Origin: Rahnella rivi
GTDB taxonomy: Bacteria > Pseudomonadota > Gammaproteobacteria > Enterobacterales > Enterobacteriaceae
Direction: 5' to 3'
DNA: 64,000 nt
NCBI RefSeq assembly: GCF_019049655.1
Contig: NZ_JAFMOX010000051.1
Span: 1-64,000 of the forward strand
The notes below the pieces were generated by a model that was not told the DNA's origin, ran no database searches, and saw only the letters and a program-made list of their open reading frames with translations. Numbering within the stretch: position 1 is the stretch's first letter; every line of letters starts with the position of its first letter. The translations under genes and the position numbers were made by a program. Shown here one piece after another: positions 52,534 to 61,398 of this stretch.

Positions 52534-53973
52534 TCAGTCTTTCAGTGCCTTCTCAACCCCTGCTCCATAAGCCGGATCGACTTTATAGAACAGTGCAACC
52601 TGGCGTGCCTGCGTTTCCTGCGAGGCATGTTTCAGTTCGCCCGCGATACGCGCAAACATACGCTGGTGCTCTGCTTCAGACAGCAGATTGAACAGCAAAC
52701 GCGGCTGAGTGTAGTAATCATCATCTTCACGATGATTCCAGTGATCGGCTGCACCTTCAATGCTCAGTGGCGGTTCGCTGAAATCAGGTTGCTCCTGGAA
52801 CAGACCGGCGCTGTTTGGCTCATAGGTCACGCCGTTGCCGCTGTTGCCGTCCACGCGCATGGCACCGTCACGGTGATAATTATGGAACGGGCATTTCGGG
52901 GCGTTCACCGGGATCTGATGATGGTTCACGCCCAGGCGGTAGCGGTGTGCGTCGCCATACGAGAACAGACGGCCCTGCAACATGCGGTCAGGTGAAAAAC
53001 CGATGCCGGGAACGACGTTAGCCGGGCTCATGGCAACTTGTTCGACTTCTGCAAAGTAGTTTTCAGGATTACGGTTCAGCTCGAACTCACCCACTTCAAT
53101 CAGCGGATAATCACCGTGCAACCAGACTTTGGTCAGGTCAAACGGGTTGTAAGGCAGTTGTGAGGCTTCCGCTTCCGGCATGATTTGCACGAAGAGCTTC
53201 CAGCGCGGGAAATCACCGCGTTCAATTGCTTCGTACAGATCACGCTGTGCGCTTTCGCGATCGGTTCCGACCAGTTTTTCAGCCTCGTCATCCATCAGGT
53301 TTTGAATGCCCTGCTGGCTGCGGAAGTGGAATTTCACCCAGAAGCGCTTATTTTCAGCATTGATAAAGCTGAAGGCATGGCTACCGAAACCGTGGATATG
53401 ACGGTATGACGTTGGCAGACCACGGTCACTGACGTCGATAGTCAGCTGATGCAGCGATTCAGGGAGATGAGAGAAAAAGTCCCACTTGTAAGCAGGATTG
53501 CGCAGATTAGTGCGCGGATCGCGTTTTACCACGTGATTGAGATCGGGGAATTTCAGCGGGTCGCGCAGGTAAAAAATCGGTGTATTGTTGCCGACTAAAT
53601 CCCAGTTACCTTGCTCGGTGTAGAACTTCATCGAGAAGCCGCGGATATCACGTTCTGCATCTGCCGCACCGCGTTCACCGGCAACGGTGGAGAAGCGGAT
53701 AAACATCTCGGTTTGCTTGCCGATTTCTGAAAACAGATTTGCGCGGGTGTACTTCGTAATATCGTGCGTAACGGTGAAGACGCCATAAGCGCCGGATCCT
53801 TTTGCGTGCATGCGACGCTCGGGGATCACTTCGCGGTCAAAATGCGCCAGCTTTTCCAAAAACCAGACATCCTGCAGCAGTAACGGGCCGCGACGGCCTG
53901 CGGTAATGACATTGTTATTATCGACAACGGGCGCTCCGGCAGCGGTGGTCAGTCCTTTCTTTTCCATAACCAT
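52534..53973 (-). CDS. katA: Monofunctional heme catalase (KatA type, clade 3)
   Basis: Small-subunit heme catalase degrading hydrogen peroxide, cytoplasmic. The start at 53973 ([16 protein letters not shown]) follows AAGGA at a good distance and gives 479 residues, the usual small-subunit size; the open frame extends 35 codons upstream without family support. The catalytic His56 is in [12 protein letters not shown], the distal Asn in [14 protein letters not shown] and the heme-ligand tyrosine in [16 protein letters not shown]. coli has no such enzyme at this locus, so this is an insertion between menE and yfaZ. Confidence 0.95.
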   Translation of the reverse strand: MVMEKKGLTTAAGAPVVDNNNVITAGRRGPLLLQDVWFLEKLAHFDREVIPERRMHAKGSGAYGVFTVTHDITKYTRANLFSEIGKQTEMFIRFSTVAGERGAADAERDIRGFSMKFYTEQGNWDLVGNNTPIFYLRDPLKFPDLNHVVKRDPRTNLRNPAYKWDFFSHLPESLHQLTIDVSDRGLPTSYRHIHGFGSHAFSFINAENKRFWVKFHFRSQQGIQNLMDDEAEKLVGTDRESAQRDLYEAIERGDFPRWKLFVQIMPEAEASQLPYNPFDLTKVWLHGDYPLIEVGEFELNRNPENYFAEVEQVAMSPANVVPGIGFSPDRMLQGRLFSYGDAHRYRLGVNHHQIPVNAPKCPFHNYHRDGAMRVDGNSGNGVTYEPNSAGLFQEQPDFSEPPLSIEGAADHWNHREDDDYYTQPRLLFNLLSEAEHQRMFARIAGELKHASQETQARQVALFYKVDPAYGAGVEKALKD

Positions 53974-54303
53974 AATTTCCTTGTATCGCGTAGATCGGGT
54001 GTGACGTGCATGATCAATGATCACATTTAACGGCAAATCCTGTGCATCCAGGCAGGTGGGTCCCTGTCCCTGGGACAATTTACCTTAACGGCTAGTGTGT
54101 ACCCATTCGTTGATCATGGGCAAATAGGTGAGGCTTATTATTCTGATTAGGGCAATATAAATAACGAATATATATGCGTTTCTTTACATTTTATTTGCAC
54201 GCTAAGGGATTTTTAACGTTCTGAAAGATGTCACCTTTCGGCAAATTAATTTAGACTGCGCACTAAATATTTCCCCACTGTTATATGAATGTCAGGAATG
54301 ATG
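53974..54303. other. katA-yfaZ divergent intergenic region
   Basis: 330 bases, increasingly A/T-rich toward yfaZ, with no gene seen. A short hairpin GTCCC-N7-GGGAC lies about 54060-54076 upstream of katA. Promoters are expected, but OxyR or Fur sites could not be assigned. Confidence 0.45.
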
Positions 54304-54849
54304 ATGAAAAAAATTATTGTAGCGGGCGCAGCCCTTGGCATGCTGCTGACGGCAACGTCTGCCAGTGCGATCAGCGTGAACGGCGAAGTGGGTGAGCACT
54401 ATACCCATCTGGGCGTCGGTTTCGGCACCACGTCGCCTGGTCTGGCGCTGAGCGGCGATTACACCCACAACGATGATGATGGTGATGTGGCAGGTCTTGG
54501 CCTGGGTTACAACATTCCGCTGGGCCCGTTCATGGCAACCGTTGGCGGTAAAGGTCTGTACACCAATCCGAAAGACGGCGACGAAGGGTACGCCGCGGCT
54601 GTGGGCGGCGGTTTACAGTTGCCAATCGCGAAACTGTTCACCCTTTACGGTGACTACTATTATTCTCCGGACTCCCTGTCCAGCGGCATCGGTAACTACA
54701 AAGAAGCCAATGCGGGCGTGCGTCTGACGGCGATTCCATTAGTGACCGTGAGCGTGGGTTACCGCTACATGGCGCTGGATGGTAAAGATGGCAACCGCGA
54801 TAACATCGTTGCCGACGGCGCGTACGTGGGTGGCGCAGTCAATTTCTAA
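54304..54849 (+). CDS. yfaZ: YfaZ-family outer-membrane protein
   Basis: Probable outer-membrane beta-barrel of 181 residues. The signal peptide MKKIIVAGAALGMLLTATSASA is followed by alternating hydrophobic strands rich in Gly and aromatics (LGVGFGTTSPGLALSGDYTH, YGDYYYSPDSL, VTVSVGYRYMAL), ending in Phe as barrels do. Three in-frame ATGs precede; 54304 is chosen because AGGA stands 6 bases upstream. The family is of unknown function. A strong terminator follows. Confidence 0.88.
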   Translation: MKKIIVAGAALGMLLTATSASAISVNGEVGEHYTHLGVGFGTTSPGLALSGDYTHNDDDGDVAGLGLGYNIPLGPFMATVGGKGLYTNPKDGDEGYAAAVGGGLQLPIAKLFTLYGDYYYSPDSLSSGIGNYKEANAGVRLTAIPLVTVSVGYRYMALDGKDGNRDNIVADGAYVGGAVNF

Positions 54850-54866
54850 ATCCCGTTCTGAATCAG

Positions 54867-54892
54867 AAAGCCTGCTTAGCAGGCTTTTTTTT
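54867..54892 (+). terminator. yfaZ terminator
   Basis: AAAGCCTGC-TTA-GCAGGCTTT, a 9-bp stem, followed by a long T-run. Confidence 0.92.
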
Positions 54893-54978
54893 CGTCTGCG
54901 CGATCACTTTGTGCCTGAGCGATTGTGTTTCTGCGTCAGCCTTTCTACAGTGGAAGGACAAAACGAGAGGAGAAAGTG

Positions 54979-56184
54979 ATGCTTAGGGTTGAAATGCTCA
55001 GTACCGGCGAGGAAGTGCTTCACGGTCAGATCGTGGATTCAAACGCCGCGTGGCTCGCCAGCTATCTGTTTGATCAGGGTCTGCCAATGACCAGCCGTGA
55101 GACGGTAGGCGACAGCCTGGACGAACTGGTCAGCGTGATGAAAGAGCGCAGCCATATCGCCGATGTGTTAATCGTAAACGGCGGGTTAGGCCCGACCACG
55201 GACGATCTGAGCGCGCTGGCCGCCGCTAAAGCCTGTGGCGTGGAGCTGGTGGAAGATGCCGGGTGGATCGCCACCATGCAGGCTTTCTTCAACGAACGTG
55301 GCCGCCCGATGGCGGAATCTAACCGCAAACAGGCGCAAATCCCTGCCAATGCCGAGCTGCTGGATAATCCGGTCGGCACCGCCTGCGGTTTTCGCGTTAA
55401 GCTCAACCGTTGCCAGATTTTCTTCACGCCGGGCGTGCCTTCTGAATTCAAAGTCATGGTGGAACAGCAAATCGTTCCGCGTTTACATCAGCAATTCCCC
55501 GCGCTGGAAGCGCCGCTGTGTTTGCGCCTGACGACATTTGGCCGCGGTGAAAGCGATCTGGCGACCGAGCTGGATAAAATAGATATGCCGGAAGGCGTGG
55601 TGATGGGGTACCGTTCGTCGTCGCCGATCATTGAACTGAAAGTCACCGGACCGCGTTCGCAGGAAGCGTTGATGCATCAGATTTTCGAGCGGGTACGCGA
55701 AGTTGCCGGGGAGAGTACGATTTTCGAAGGTTTCGGCAGCTTGCCGGATCGTCTGGCAGAACGTCTGCTGACGCAAAATCTGCGGCTTGCGGTCAGTGAA
55801 AGTTTTACCGGTGGACTGCTGAACTGGCGTCTGCAAAGCGCGGGCGTGCCGCTGGCAAACGGGGAGTTATTGCCGCAGGGCAACGAAGCTTCGCCGGATA
55901 AATCCCTTGAATGCCTGCTGGCGCGCGCGCAAACCCTGGCCGAAACCACGGGTGCGCAACTGGCATTGGCTGTCGGCGCGCTGTCGGGCGACCAACTCAG
56001 TCTGGCATTGCATACGCCGTCGGGCACCAGTGGCCTGACTATCCGCTATACCGCAACGCGTCACGGTCTGGCATTACGGCAGGAGACGATGGCGATGGTG
56101 GCGATGGATCTTCTCAGGCGTTACCTGAACGGGTGGGAGCCGGTGGCGGATTATCCGTGGCTCGACCGAGTCGAGAAAGTCTAG
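54979..56184 (+). CDS. yfaY: YfaY, CinA-like protein
   Basis: CinA-family protein of 401 residues: an N-terminal MoCF-like domain (VEMLSTGEEVLHGQIVDSNAAWLA, NGGLGPTTDDLSA, FFTPGVPSEFK) and a C-terminal CinA domain starting about residue 270. In active nicotinamide-nucleotide deamidases the C-terminal domain carries a SCTGG motif. Here it reads SESFTGGLLNW, with Phe in place of Cys, and the following region is atypical, consistent with YfaY proteins lacking that activity. AGAGGAGA precedes the ATG. The large repeat region follows directly. Confidence 0.92.
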   Translation: MLRVEMLSTGEEVLHGQIVDSNAAWLASYLFDQGLPMTSRETVGDSLDELVSVMKERSHIADVLIVNGGLGPTTDDLSALAAAKACGVELVEDAGWIATMQAFFNERGRPMAESNRKQAQIPANAELLDNPVGTACGFRVKLNRCQIFFTPGVPSEFKVMVEQQIVPRLHQQFPALEAPLCLRLTTFGRGESDLATELDKIDMPEGVVMGYRSSSPIIELKVTGPRSQEALMHQIFERVREVAGESTIFEGFGSLPDRLAERLLTQNLRLAVSESFTGGLLNWRLQSAGVPLANGELLPQGNEASPDKSLECLLARAQTLAETTGAQLALAVGALSGDQLSLALHTPSGTSGLTIRYTATRHGLALRQETMAMVAMDLLRRYLNGWEPVADYPWLDRVEKV

Positions 56185-56360
56185 TTATCATTCAAGGTCA
56201 ACACCTTGGGCTGCCGCCCAAACCGGCCTTAAGATCAAGACCGTGGGCGTCGGCCCACACCGACTTGGGGGCGGCCTGTCGCCGCCGCCCCCAAGACCCC
56301 CGGGCTCTTTTAACTGCGCGCTGTCGCAGGCACGACGGACATGTTTCGTGGCTACAATTA

Positions 56361-56889
56361 GTGGCGCAAAATGTCATCGCTGCGCGATACCCTCATTTCA
56401 GGCTTCGAGCCTCAGGTCTCGAACCGTTCATTCGGTGCCATTTTTGATCACGCCAATCGACTTTTTAAAAGATGAAAAACTGTCTGCTGTTGAAGTTAAG
56501 ATCGTGCGGGCGATTCAGAAATCTTACTGAATATAAGTGGCGCAAAATGTCATCGCTACGCGATACCCTCATTTCAGGCTTCGAGCCTCAGGTCTCGAAC
56601 CGTTCATTCGGTGCCATTTTTGATCACGCCAATCCACTTTTTCAAAAGATGAAAAACTGTCTGCTGTTGAAGTTAAGATCGTGCGGGCGATTCAGAAATC
56701 TTGCTGAATATAAGTGGCGCAAAATGTCATCGCTGCGCGATACCCTCATTTCAGGCTTCGAGCCTCAGGTCTCGAACCATTCATTCGGTGCCATTTTTGA
56801 TCACGCCAATCCACTTTTTTAAAAGATGAACAACTGTTTGCTGTTGAATTTAAGATCGTGCGGGCGATTAAGAAATCTTGCTGAATGAG
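56361..56889 (+). repeat. Three tandem 176-177 bp repeat units
   Basis: Direct repeats start at 56361, 56537 and 56714, each opening GTGGCGCAAAATGTCATCGC. They differ by only a few bases: TGC/TAC in the stem-loop 2 loop, a T-run length change, and AAGTTAAG/AATTTAAG. Each unit holds stem-loops 2 and 1 in reverse orientation (ATCGC-TGC-GCGAT; TTCGAG-CCTCAGGT-CTCGAA) followed by the lead in forward orientation. The near identity of units suggests recent tandem duplication. Confidence 0.9.
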
Positions 56890-57047
56890 AGGTTGCAGAC
56901 CTAAGGCTGCAATCCCGAAATGAAGGCACCGCGCAGCGGCAAGATTTCCAGCCTGTCGCAGTGATACCTGAAACATAGCCAGCGCGCGGATCACGTGTTT
57001 TAAAAAAACGCGGGAGTCCAGAGGGAGAAGGTTTATTCTCCCTCTGG
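56840..57047 (+). repeat. Interspersed multi-hairpin repeat, copy C
   Basis: Forward copy related to copy A at 5168-5436. It has the lead ending AAATCTTGCTGAA, stem-loop 1 TTGCAG-ACCTAAGG-CTGCAA at 56893-56912, stem-loop 2 CCGC-GCA-GCGG at 56929-56939, the spacer CCTGTCGCAGTGATACCTGA, and stem-loop 3 at 57018-57047. The stems of loops 1 and 3 differ from copy A but remain fully paired. Confidence 0.85.
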
Positions 57048-57148
57048 TCGGTGTGGGCCGACGCCCACGACCTTGACGTTGAAGTTGAAGTTGATTTTGA
57101 AGTGGTTGTTAAAGCAGATCTGCACAGAGGAGAGCGGGCCAAAACCCA

Positions 57149-57409
57149 CTAAAACTCAATCTCAATATCCCCGACCGGCATACAGCAACACGGCAAAATC
57201 TCGCCGTCAGAGATGAACGCTAAGGGTTTTTCACTGTATTCCACCGCACCGCTCACCAGTTTGACCCGGCATGATCCGCAATAACCTTCCCGGCACTGGT
57301 ATTCGACGTCGACGTTGTTGTGTTCAAACACTTCCAGCAGATTGCGATGGCGGCTTTCGCACACCAGCGGGGGGCCACCGGCTGAAAGTGTGATGGTTCT
57401 GTCTGTCAT
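57149..57409 (-). CDS. yfaE: YfaE, 2Fe-2S ferredoxin for ribonucleotide reductase NrdB
   Basis: Plant-type ferredoxin that maintains the diferric-tyrosyl radical cofactor of NrdB. In 86 residues the cluster ligands are CREGYCGSC plus a distal Cys in the LPCCCMP segment. The ATG directly abuts the nrdB stop (TAA-ATG), so it is the third gene of nrdA-nrdB-yfaE, as in E. coli. The repeat composite begins about 80 bases past its stop. Confidence 0.95.
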   Translation of the reverse strand: MTDRTITLSAGGPPLVCESRHRNLLEVFEHNNVDVEYQCREGYCGSCRVKLVSGAVEYSEKPLAFISDGEILPCCCMPVGDIEIEF

Positions 57410-58540
57410 TTACAGCTCGAAATCACTCAGGTCGTCGGCGTGCACTTCTGAGTCGATCTGACCGACCAGATAGGAGCTGACTTCCACTTCCTGCGGCGCA
57501 ACCTGCACGTTATCAGACACCAGCCAGGCGTTGATCCACGGGATTGGGTTCGAGCGGGTTTTGAACGGTGCGGTCAGGCCAACGGCCTGCATGCGGATAT
57601 TCGTGATGTATTCCACGTACTGACACAGAATGTCTTTGTTCAGGCCGATCATTGAACCGTCTTTGAACAGATATTCCGCCCAGTCTTTTTCCTGCTGTGC
57701 CGCCAGTACAAACAGATCGTGGCATTCCTGCTCACATTCTTTGGCAATTTCAACCATTTCAGGATCGTCCTGACCTGAGCGCAGCAGGTTCAGCGCGTGC
57801 TGAGTGCCGGTCAGATGCAGCGCTTCGTCACGGGCGATCATCTTGATGATTTTCGCGTTGCCCTCCATCAGTTCACGTTCAGCGAACGCAAAGGAACAGG
57901 CGAAGCTGACGTAGAAACGCACCGCTTCCAGCGCGTTGACGCTCATCAGGCAGATGTAGAGTTTTTTCTTCAGCTCGCGCAGATTTACCACCACCGTTTT
58001 GCCGTTGACGGTATGCGTACCTTCACCCAGCAGATGGTAGTAACTGGTCATTTCGATCAGCGTGTCGTAATAACCGGAAATGTCTTTCGCACGCTTGAGG
58101 ATCTCTTCGTTGGTCACGATGTCGTCAAACACAATCGCCGGATCGTTGACGATGTTACGGATGATGTGCGTGTAAGAGCGCGAGTGAATCGTTTCTGAAA
58201 ACGCCCAGGTTTCAACCCAGGTTTCCAGTTCCGGAATAGAGATCAGCGGTAACAACGCCACGTTCGGGCTGCGGCCCTGGATGGAATCGAGCAGCGTCTG
58301 GTATTTCAGGTTACTGAGGAAGATGTGTTTTTCGTGGTCCGGGAGTGCCTGAAAATCGATACGGTCGCGGGACACGTCAATCTCTTCCGGACGCCAGAAG
58401 AAGGACAGCTGCTTTTCGATCAGTTTTTCAAAGATTTCATGCTTCTGCTGGTCGAAACGGGCAACGTTAACCGACTGGCCAAAAAACATTGGCTCAAGAA
58501 GCTGATCGTTTTTATTCTGGGAAAAAGTACTGTAGGCCAT
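57410..58540 (-). CDS. nrdB: Ribonucleoside-diphosphate reductase class Ia, beta subunit
   Basis: Small subunit holding the diiron site and stable tyrosyl radical. The 376 residues equal E. coli NrdB. The radical tyrosine lies in [12 protein letters not shown]; iron ligands appear in [21 protein letters not shown] and [15 protein letters not shown]. The acidic C-terminal tail ([14 protein letters not shown]) that docks on NrdA is intact. Confidence 0.98.
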   Translation of the reverse strand: MAYSTFSQNKNDQLLEPMFFGQSVNVARFDQQKHEIFEKLIEKQLSFFWRPEEIDVSRDRIDFQALPDHEKHIFLSNLKYQTLLDSIQGRSPNVALLPLISIPELETWVETWAFSETIHSRSYTHIIRNIVNDPAIVFDDIVTNEEILKRAKDISGYYDTLIEMTSYYHLLGEGTHTVNGKTVVVNLRELKKKLYICLMSVNALEAVRFYVSFACSFAFAERELMEGNAKIIKMIARDEALHLTGTQHALNLLRSGQDDPEMVEIAKECEQECHDLFVLAAQQEKDWAEYLFKDGSMIGLNKDILCQYVEYITNIRMQAVGLTAPFKTRSNPIPWINAWLVSDNVQVAPQEVEVSSYLVGQIDSEVHADDLSDFEL

Positions 58541-58561
58541 AACTTCCTCGACATTCTCGGC

Positions 58562-58583
58562 AAAAACCCCCTGACGGGGGTTT
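58562..58583 (-). terminator. Terminator-like hairpin between nrdA and nrdB
   Basis: On the minus strand AAACCCCC-GTCA-GGGGGTTT is followed by TTG, giving a run of five T's. It sits in the 72-base gap inside a cotranscribed operon, so it may attenuate read-through into nrdB or protect the nrdA message. Confidence 0.65.
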
Positions 58584-58612
58584 CAAATAATATAGTAATT
58601 TAAAACAGAGGA

Positions 58613-60895
58613 TTAGATTTTGCAGGCACCGCTTTCGCAGTCGTCAGCTACCTCGGCTTTCATGTCTTCCTGCACATCATCGGCACCGTCACGGGTGTTC
58701 TGATAGTACAGAGTTTTCACGCCAAATTTGTAGGCTGTCAGCAAGTCTTTCAACAATTGTTTCATCGGCACTTTGCTGTTCGGGAAGCGCGACGGGTCAT
58801 AGTTGGTGTTAGACGAAATCGCCTGGTCGATGAATTTCTGCATCACGCCAACCAGTTGCAGGTAACCGTCGTTGTTTGGCATATCCCACAGCAGTTCGTA
58901 CTGATCTTTCAGACGCTCATACTCCGGCACAACCTGACGCAGGATCCCGTCTTTCGACGCTTTGATGCTGATGTGGCCGCGCGGTGGCTCGATGCCGTTA
59001 GTGGCGTTGGAGATCTGCGACGATGTTTCTGAAGGCATCAGCGCGGACAGCGTAGAGTTACGCAGGCCGTGCGTTTTGATGTCTTCGCGCAGTTTATCCC
59101 AGTTCAGATGCAGAGGTTCGCTGCAAATCGCGTCCAGATCTTTCTTGTAAGTATCCACGGGCATCACGCCCTGAGAATAGGTGGTTTCGTTGAACCACTG
59201 GCATGCACCTTGCTCTTTCGCGAGTTCGTTGGACGCTTTCAGCAGGTAATACTGAATGGCTTCGAAAGTTCTGTGCGTCAGGTTATTTGCACTGCCGTCA
59301 GAATAACGCACGCCGTTTTTCGCCAGATAGTACGCGTAGTTAATCACGCCAATACCCAGGGTACGACGGCCCATCGCGCCACGTTTTGCGGCTTTGATCG
59401 GGTAATCCTGATAATCGAGCAGGGCGTCGAGCGCACGAACCGCCAGCACCGCCAGCTCTTCCAGATCGTCGAGGCTTTCGATAGCGCCGAGGTTGAAAGC
59501 AGACAACGTACACAGCGCAATTTCGCCGTTTTCGTCGTTTACATCATCCAGCGGTTTGGTTGGCAGCGCGATTTCCAGACACAGGTTGGACTGGCGAACA
59601 GGAGCGATTGCCGGATCAAACGGGCTGTGGGTGTTGCAGTGGTCAACGTGCTGGATGTAGATACGGCCGGTAGAAGCACGTTCCTGCATCATCAGGGAGA
59701 ACAGCTCAACCGCTTTCACTTTCTGCTTACGGATGCTGGCGTCCTGCTCGTATTTCTCATACAGACGCTCGAACTCGTCCTGATCGGCAAAGAAGGCATC
59801 ATAGAGGCCAGGCACGTCAGACGGGCTGAACAGGGTGATGTCGCCGCCTTTCACCAGACGCTGATACATCAGTTTGTTGATTTGCACGCCGTAGTCCATA
59901 TGACGGACGCGGTTGCCTTCAACACCACGGTTGTTTTTCAGCACCAGCAGGCTTTCCACTTCCAGATGCCACATCGGGTAGAACAGCGTCGCTGCGCCGC
60001 CACGAACGCCGCCCTGAGAACAGGATTTCACCGCGGTCTGGAAATGCTTATAGAACGGGATACAACCGGTGTGGAACGCTTCGCCGCCACGGATCGGGCT
60101 GCCCAGCGCACGGATGCGACCGGCGTTGATGCCGATACCGGCACGCTGAGAAACGTATTTCACGATGGCGCTGGAGGTCGCGTTAATGGAATCCAGGCTG
60201 TCGCCACATTCGATCAGAACGCATGAGCTGAACTGACGGGTTGGGGTGCGCACGCCAGACATAATCGGCGTAGGCAGAGAAATTTTGAAGGTTGAAATCG
60301 CGTCGTAGAAACGTTTGATGTAATCCAGACGGGTTTCGCGCGGGTAGCCGGAGAACAGGCAGGCCGCGACCAGAATGTAGAGGAACTGCGCGCTCTCGTA
60401 GATATCGCCCGATACGCGGTTCTGCGCCAGATATTTCCCTTCCAGCTGTTTAACCGCCGCGTAAGAGAAATTCATGTCGCGCCAGTGGTCAATAAAACTG
60501 TCCATCTGCTCGAACTCTTCAGCCGTGTAGTCTTCCAGCAGATGTTTGTCGTATTTACCCATTTCAACCATGCGGGTCACCTGGTCGATCAGTTTTGGTG
60601 GTTCAAACTGGCCGTAGGCTTTTTTACGCAGATGGAAAATCGCCAGACGCGCAGCCAGATATTGATAATCCGGGGCATCTTTGGAGATCAGATCCGCAGC
60701 CGCTTTGATAATGGTTTCATGAATATCAGCGGTTTTGATCCCATCATAGAACTGGATGTGTGAACGAAGTTCTACTTGAGAAACTGATACGTTTTGAAGA
60801 CCTTCCGCAGCCCAGTCAATGACACGGTGGATTTTATCAAGATTGATGCGTTCAGTGCGGCCATCACGTTTAGTTACAAGCAGACTTTGGTTCAT
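58613..60895 (-). CDS. nrdA: Ribonucleoside-diphosphate reductase class Ia, alpha subunit
   Basis: Catalytic subunit reducing ribonucleotides for DNA synthesis. The 760 residues contain the N-terminal ATP-cone (VTKRDGRTERINLDKIHRVIDW) for dATP control. The active-site Cys is in FSSCVLIECGDS; the Asn-Cys-Glu set is in SNLCLEIALP and the second redox Cys in IALCTLSAFNLG. The radical-relay tyrosine pair is in TLYYQNTRDGADD, and the swinging tail thiols end the protein in CESGACKI. Upstream lie an NrdR-type palindrome and a perfect DnaA box. Confidence 0.98.
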   Translation of the reverse strand: MNQSLLVTKRDGRTERINLDKIHRVIDWAAEGLQNVSVSQVELRSHIQFYDGIKTADIHETIIKAAADLISKDAPDYQYLAARLAIFHLRKKAYGQFEPPKLIDQVTRMVEMGKYDKHLLEDYTAEEFEQMDSFIDHWRDMNFSYAAVKQLEGKYLAQNRVSGDIYESAQFLYILVAACLFSGYPRETRLDYIKRFYDAISTFKISLPTPIMSGVRTPTRQFSSCVLIECGDSLDSINATSSAIVKYVSQRAGIGINAGRIRALGSPIRGGEAFHTGCIPFYKHFQTAVKSCSQGGVRGGAATLFYPMWHLEVESLLVLKNNRGVEGNRVRHMDYGVQINKLMYQRLVKGGDITLFSPSDVPGLYDAFFADQDEFERLYEKYEQDASIRKQKVKAVELFSLMMQERASTGRIYIQHVDHCNTHSPFDPAIAPVRQSNLCLEIALPTKPLDDVNDENGEIALCTLSAFNLGAIESLDDLEELAVLAVRALDALLDYQDYPIKAAKRGAMGRRTLGIGVINYAYYLAKNGVRYSDGSANNLTHRTFEAIQYYLLKASNELAKEQGACQWFNETTYSQGVMPVDTYKKDLDAICSEPLHLNWDKLREDIKTHGLRNSTLSALMPSETSSQISNATNGIEPPRGHISIKASKDGILRQVVPEYERLKDQYELLWDMPNNDGYLQLVGVMQKFIDQAISSNTNYDPSRFPNSKVPMKQLLKDLLTAYKFGVKTLYYQNTRDGADDVQEDMKAEVADDCESGACKI

Positions 60896-60992
60896 TCGGG
60901 ACGATACCTCAAAGGTTTATAAAGGGTCCGACCTGGCCGCCAGAAACGGCGCGGCAGCACGACTCGATTCTAGTGTGCTGGTCAGGATATAA

Positions 60993-61008
60993 ACACAATA
61001 TATTGTGG
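60993..61008. promoter_or_regulatory. NrdR box upstream of nrdA
   Basis: ACACAATATATTGTGG, including a 14-bp perfect palindrome, fits the NrdR consensus (ACACWATATATWGTGT pattern). A second, half-conserved box (right half TAGTGT) is at 60961-60976, 32 bases away, the usual three-turn spacing of paired NrdR boxes. Confidence 0.75.
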
Positions 61009-61077
61009 GTTTGTTATTTTCTGATGACAAGATAGTGACTGAACCGTCCTTTGGCAAGTGAACAAAATCGTCAGATT

Positions 61078-61086
61078 TGTGGATAA
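61078..61086. promoter_or_regulatory. DnaA box upstream of nrdA
   Basis: TGTGGATAA, the exact complement of the strong DnaA box TTATCCACA, about 180 bases upstream of nrdA. In E. coli DnaA controls nrdAB through such boxes, linking nucleotide supply to replication. Confidence 0.7.
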
Positions 61087-61398
61087 CTTGGGGAGAAATT
61101 TCTGGTCTGCGTCTGAGGAGTCCGTCATTGCTGGCGCGACAAACCTGTCAATATCTTCAATACGATTTTCTTATATTTTTGCGAAAAGTGATCGACTGCC
61201 GGTTTATTAAACGTTAGAAAAAAACGCTATATTGATCTGGATAACTATTCTAAAAAATCATGTTGCATCGCCGACGTCACCAACGCCCTAAAAACTAAGG
61301 TTTAAGTAAAACCCATCACGCTAAGCGCGGGCAGAATTGCACTTAATGTCGCCCGGAACACATTTTCCGGGCTTGACGTCGGCGTCATTTCCGGCAGG

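Larger units (their letters stand above)
56243..57068. repeat. Composite inverted/tandem hairpin repeat locus with 22-bp inverted ends
   Basis: An 826-base non-coding structure between yfaY and yfaE. A 22-bp sequence at 56243-56264 (starts GTGGGCGTCGGCCCAC) recurs as an exact inverted copy at 57047-57068. Next to each end sits a long hairpin with different sequence: 12-bp CTTGGGGGCGGC stem at 56264-56295 and 12-bp CCAGAGGGAGAA stem at 57018-57047. Inside are three tandem units and a forward unit related to copy A at 5.2-5.4 kb. A GTTGAA-type microsatellite trails at about 57078-57100. No protein is encoded. Confidence 0.85.
60896..61398. other. nrdA-ubiG intergenic region
   Basis: 503 bases upstream of nrdA and downstream of ubiG, both on the minus strand. 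Besides the NrdR and DnaA sites it shows a hairpin-like CCCGG/CCGGG near 61350-61370 (TCGCCCGGAA..TTTTCCGGGC) close to the ubiG stop, a likely ubiG transcript end. No gene was recognised. Confidence 0.55.

Noticed and set aside
56472..56822. 116-residue frame with an internal repeated peptide across the tandem units
   Set aside because: It stays open only because one unit is 177 bases, a multiple of three. The first unit (176) breaks frame, there is no good ribosome binding site, and the conserved signal is base pairing, not protein.
56361..56889. CRISPR-like regular repeats
   Set aside because: Units are 176-177 bp with no distinct short repeats and unique spacers, and no cas genes are nearby.
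59069..60226. 385-residue antisense frame inside nrdA
   Set aside because: Long shadow frame of a highly conserved gene with high G/C third positions; nrdA is certain.
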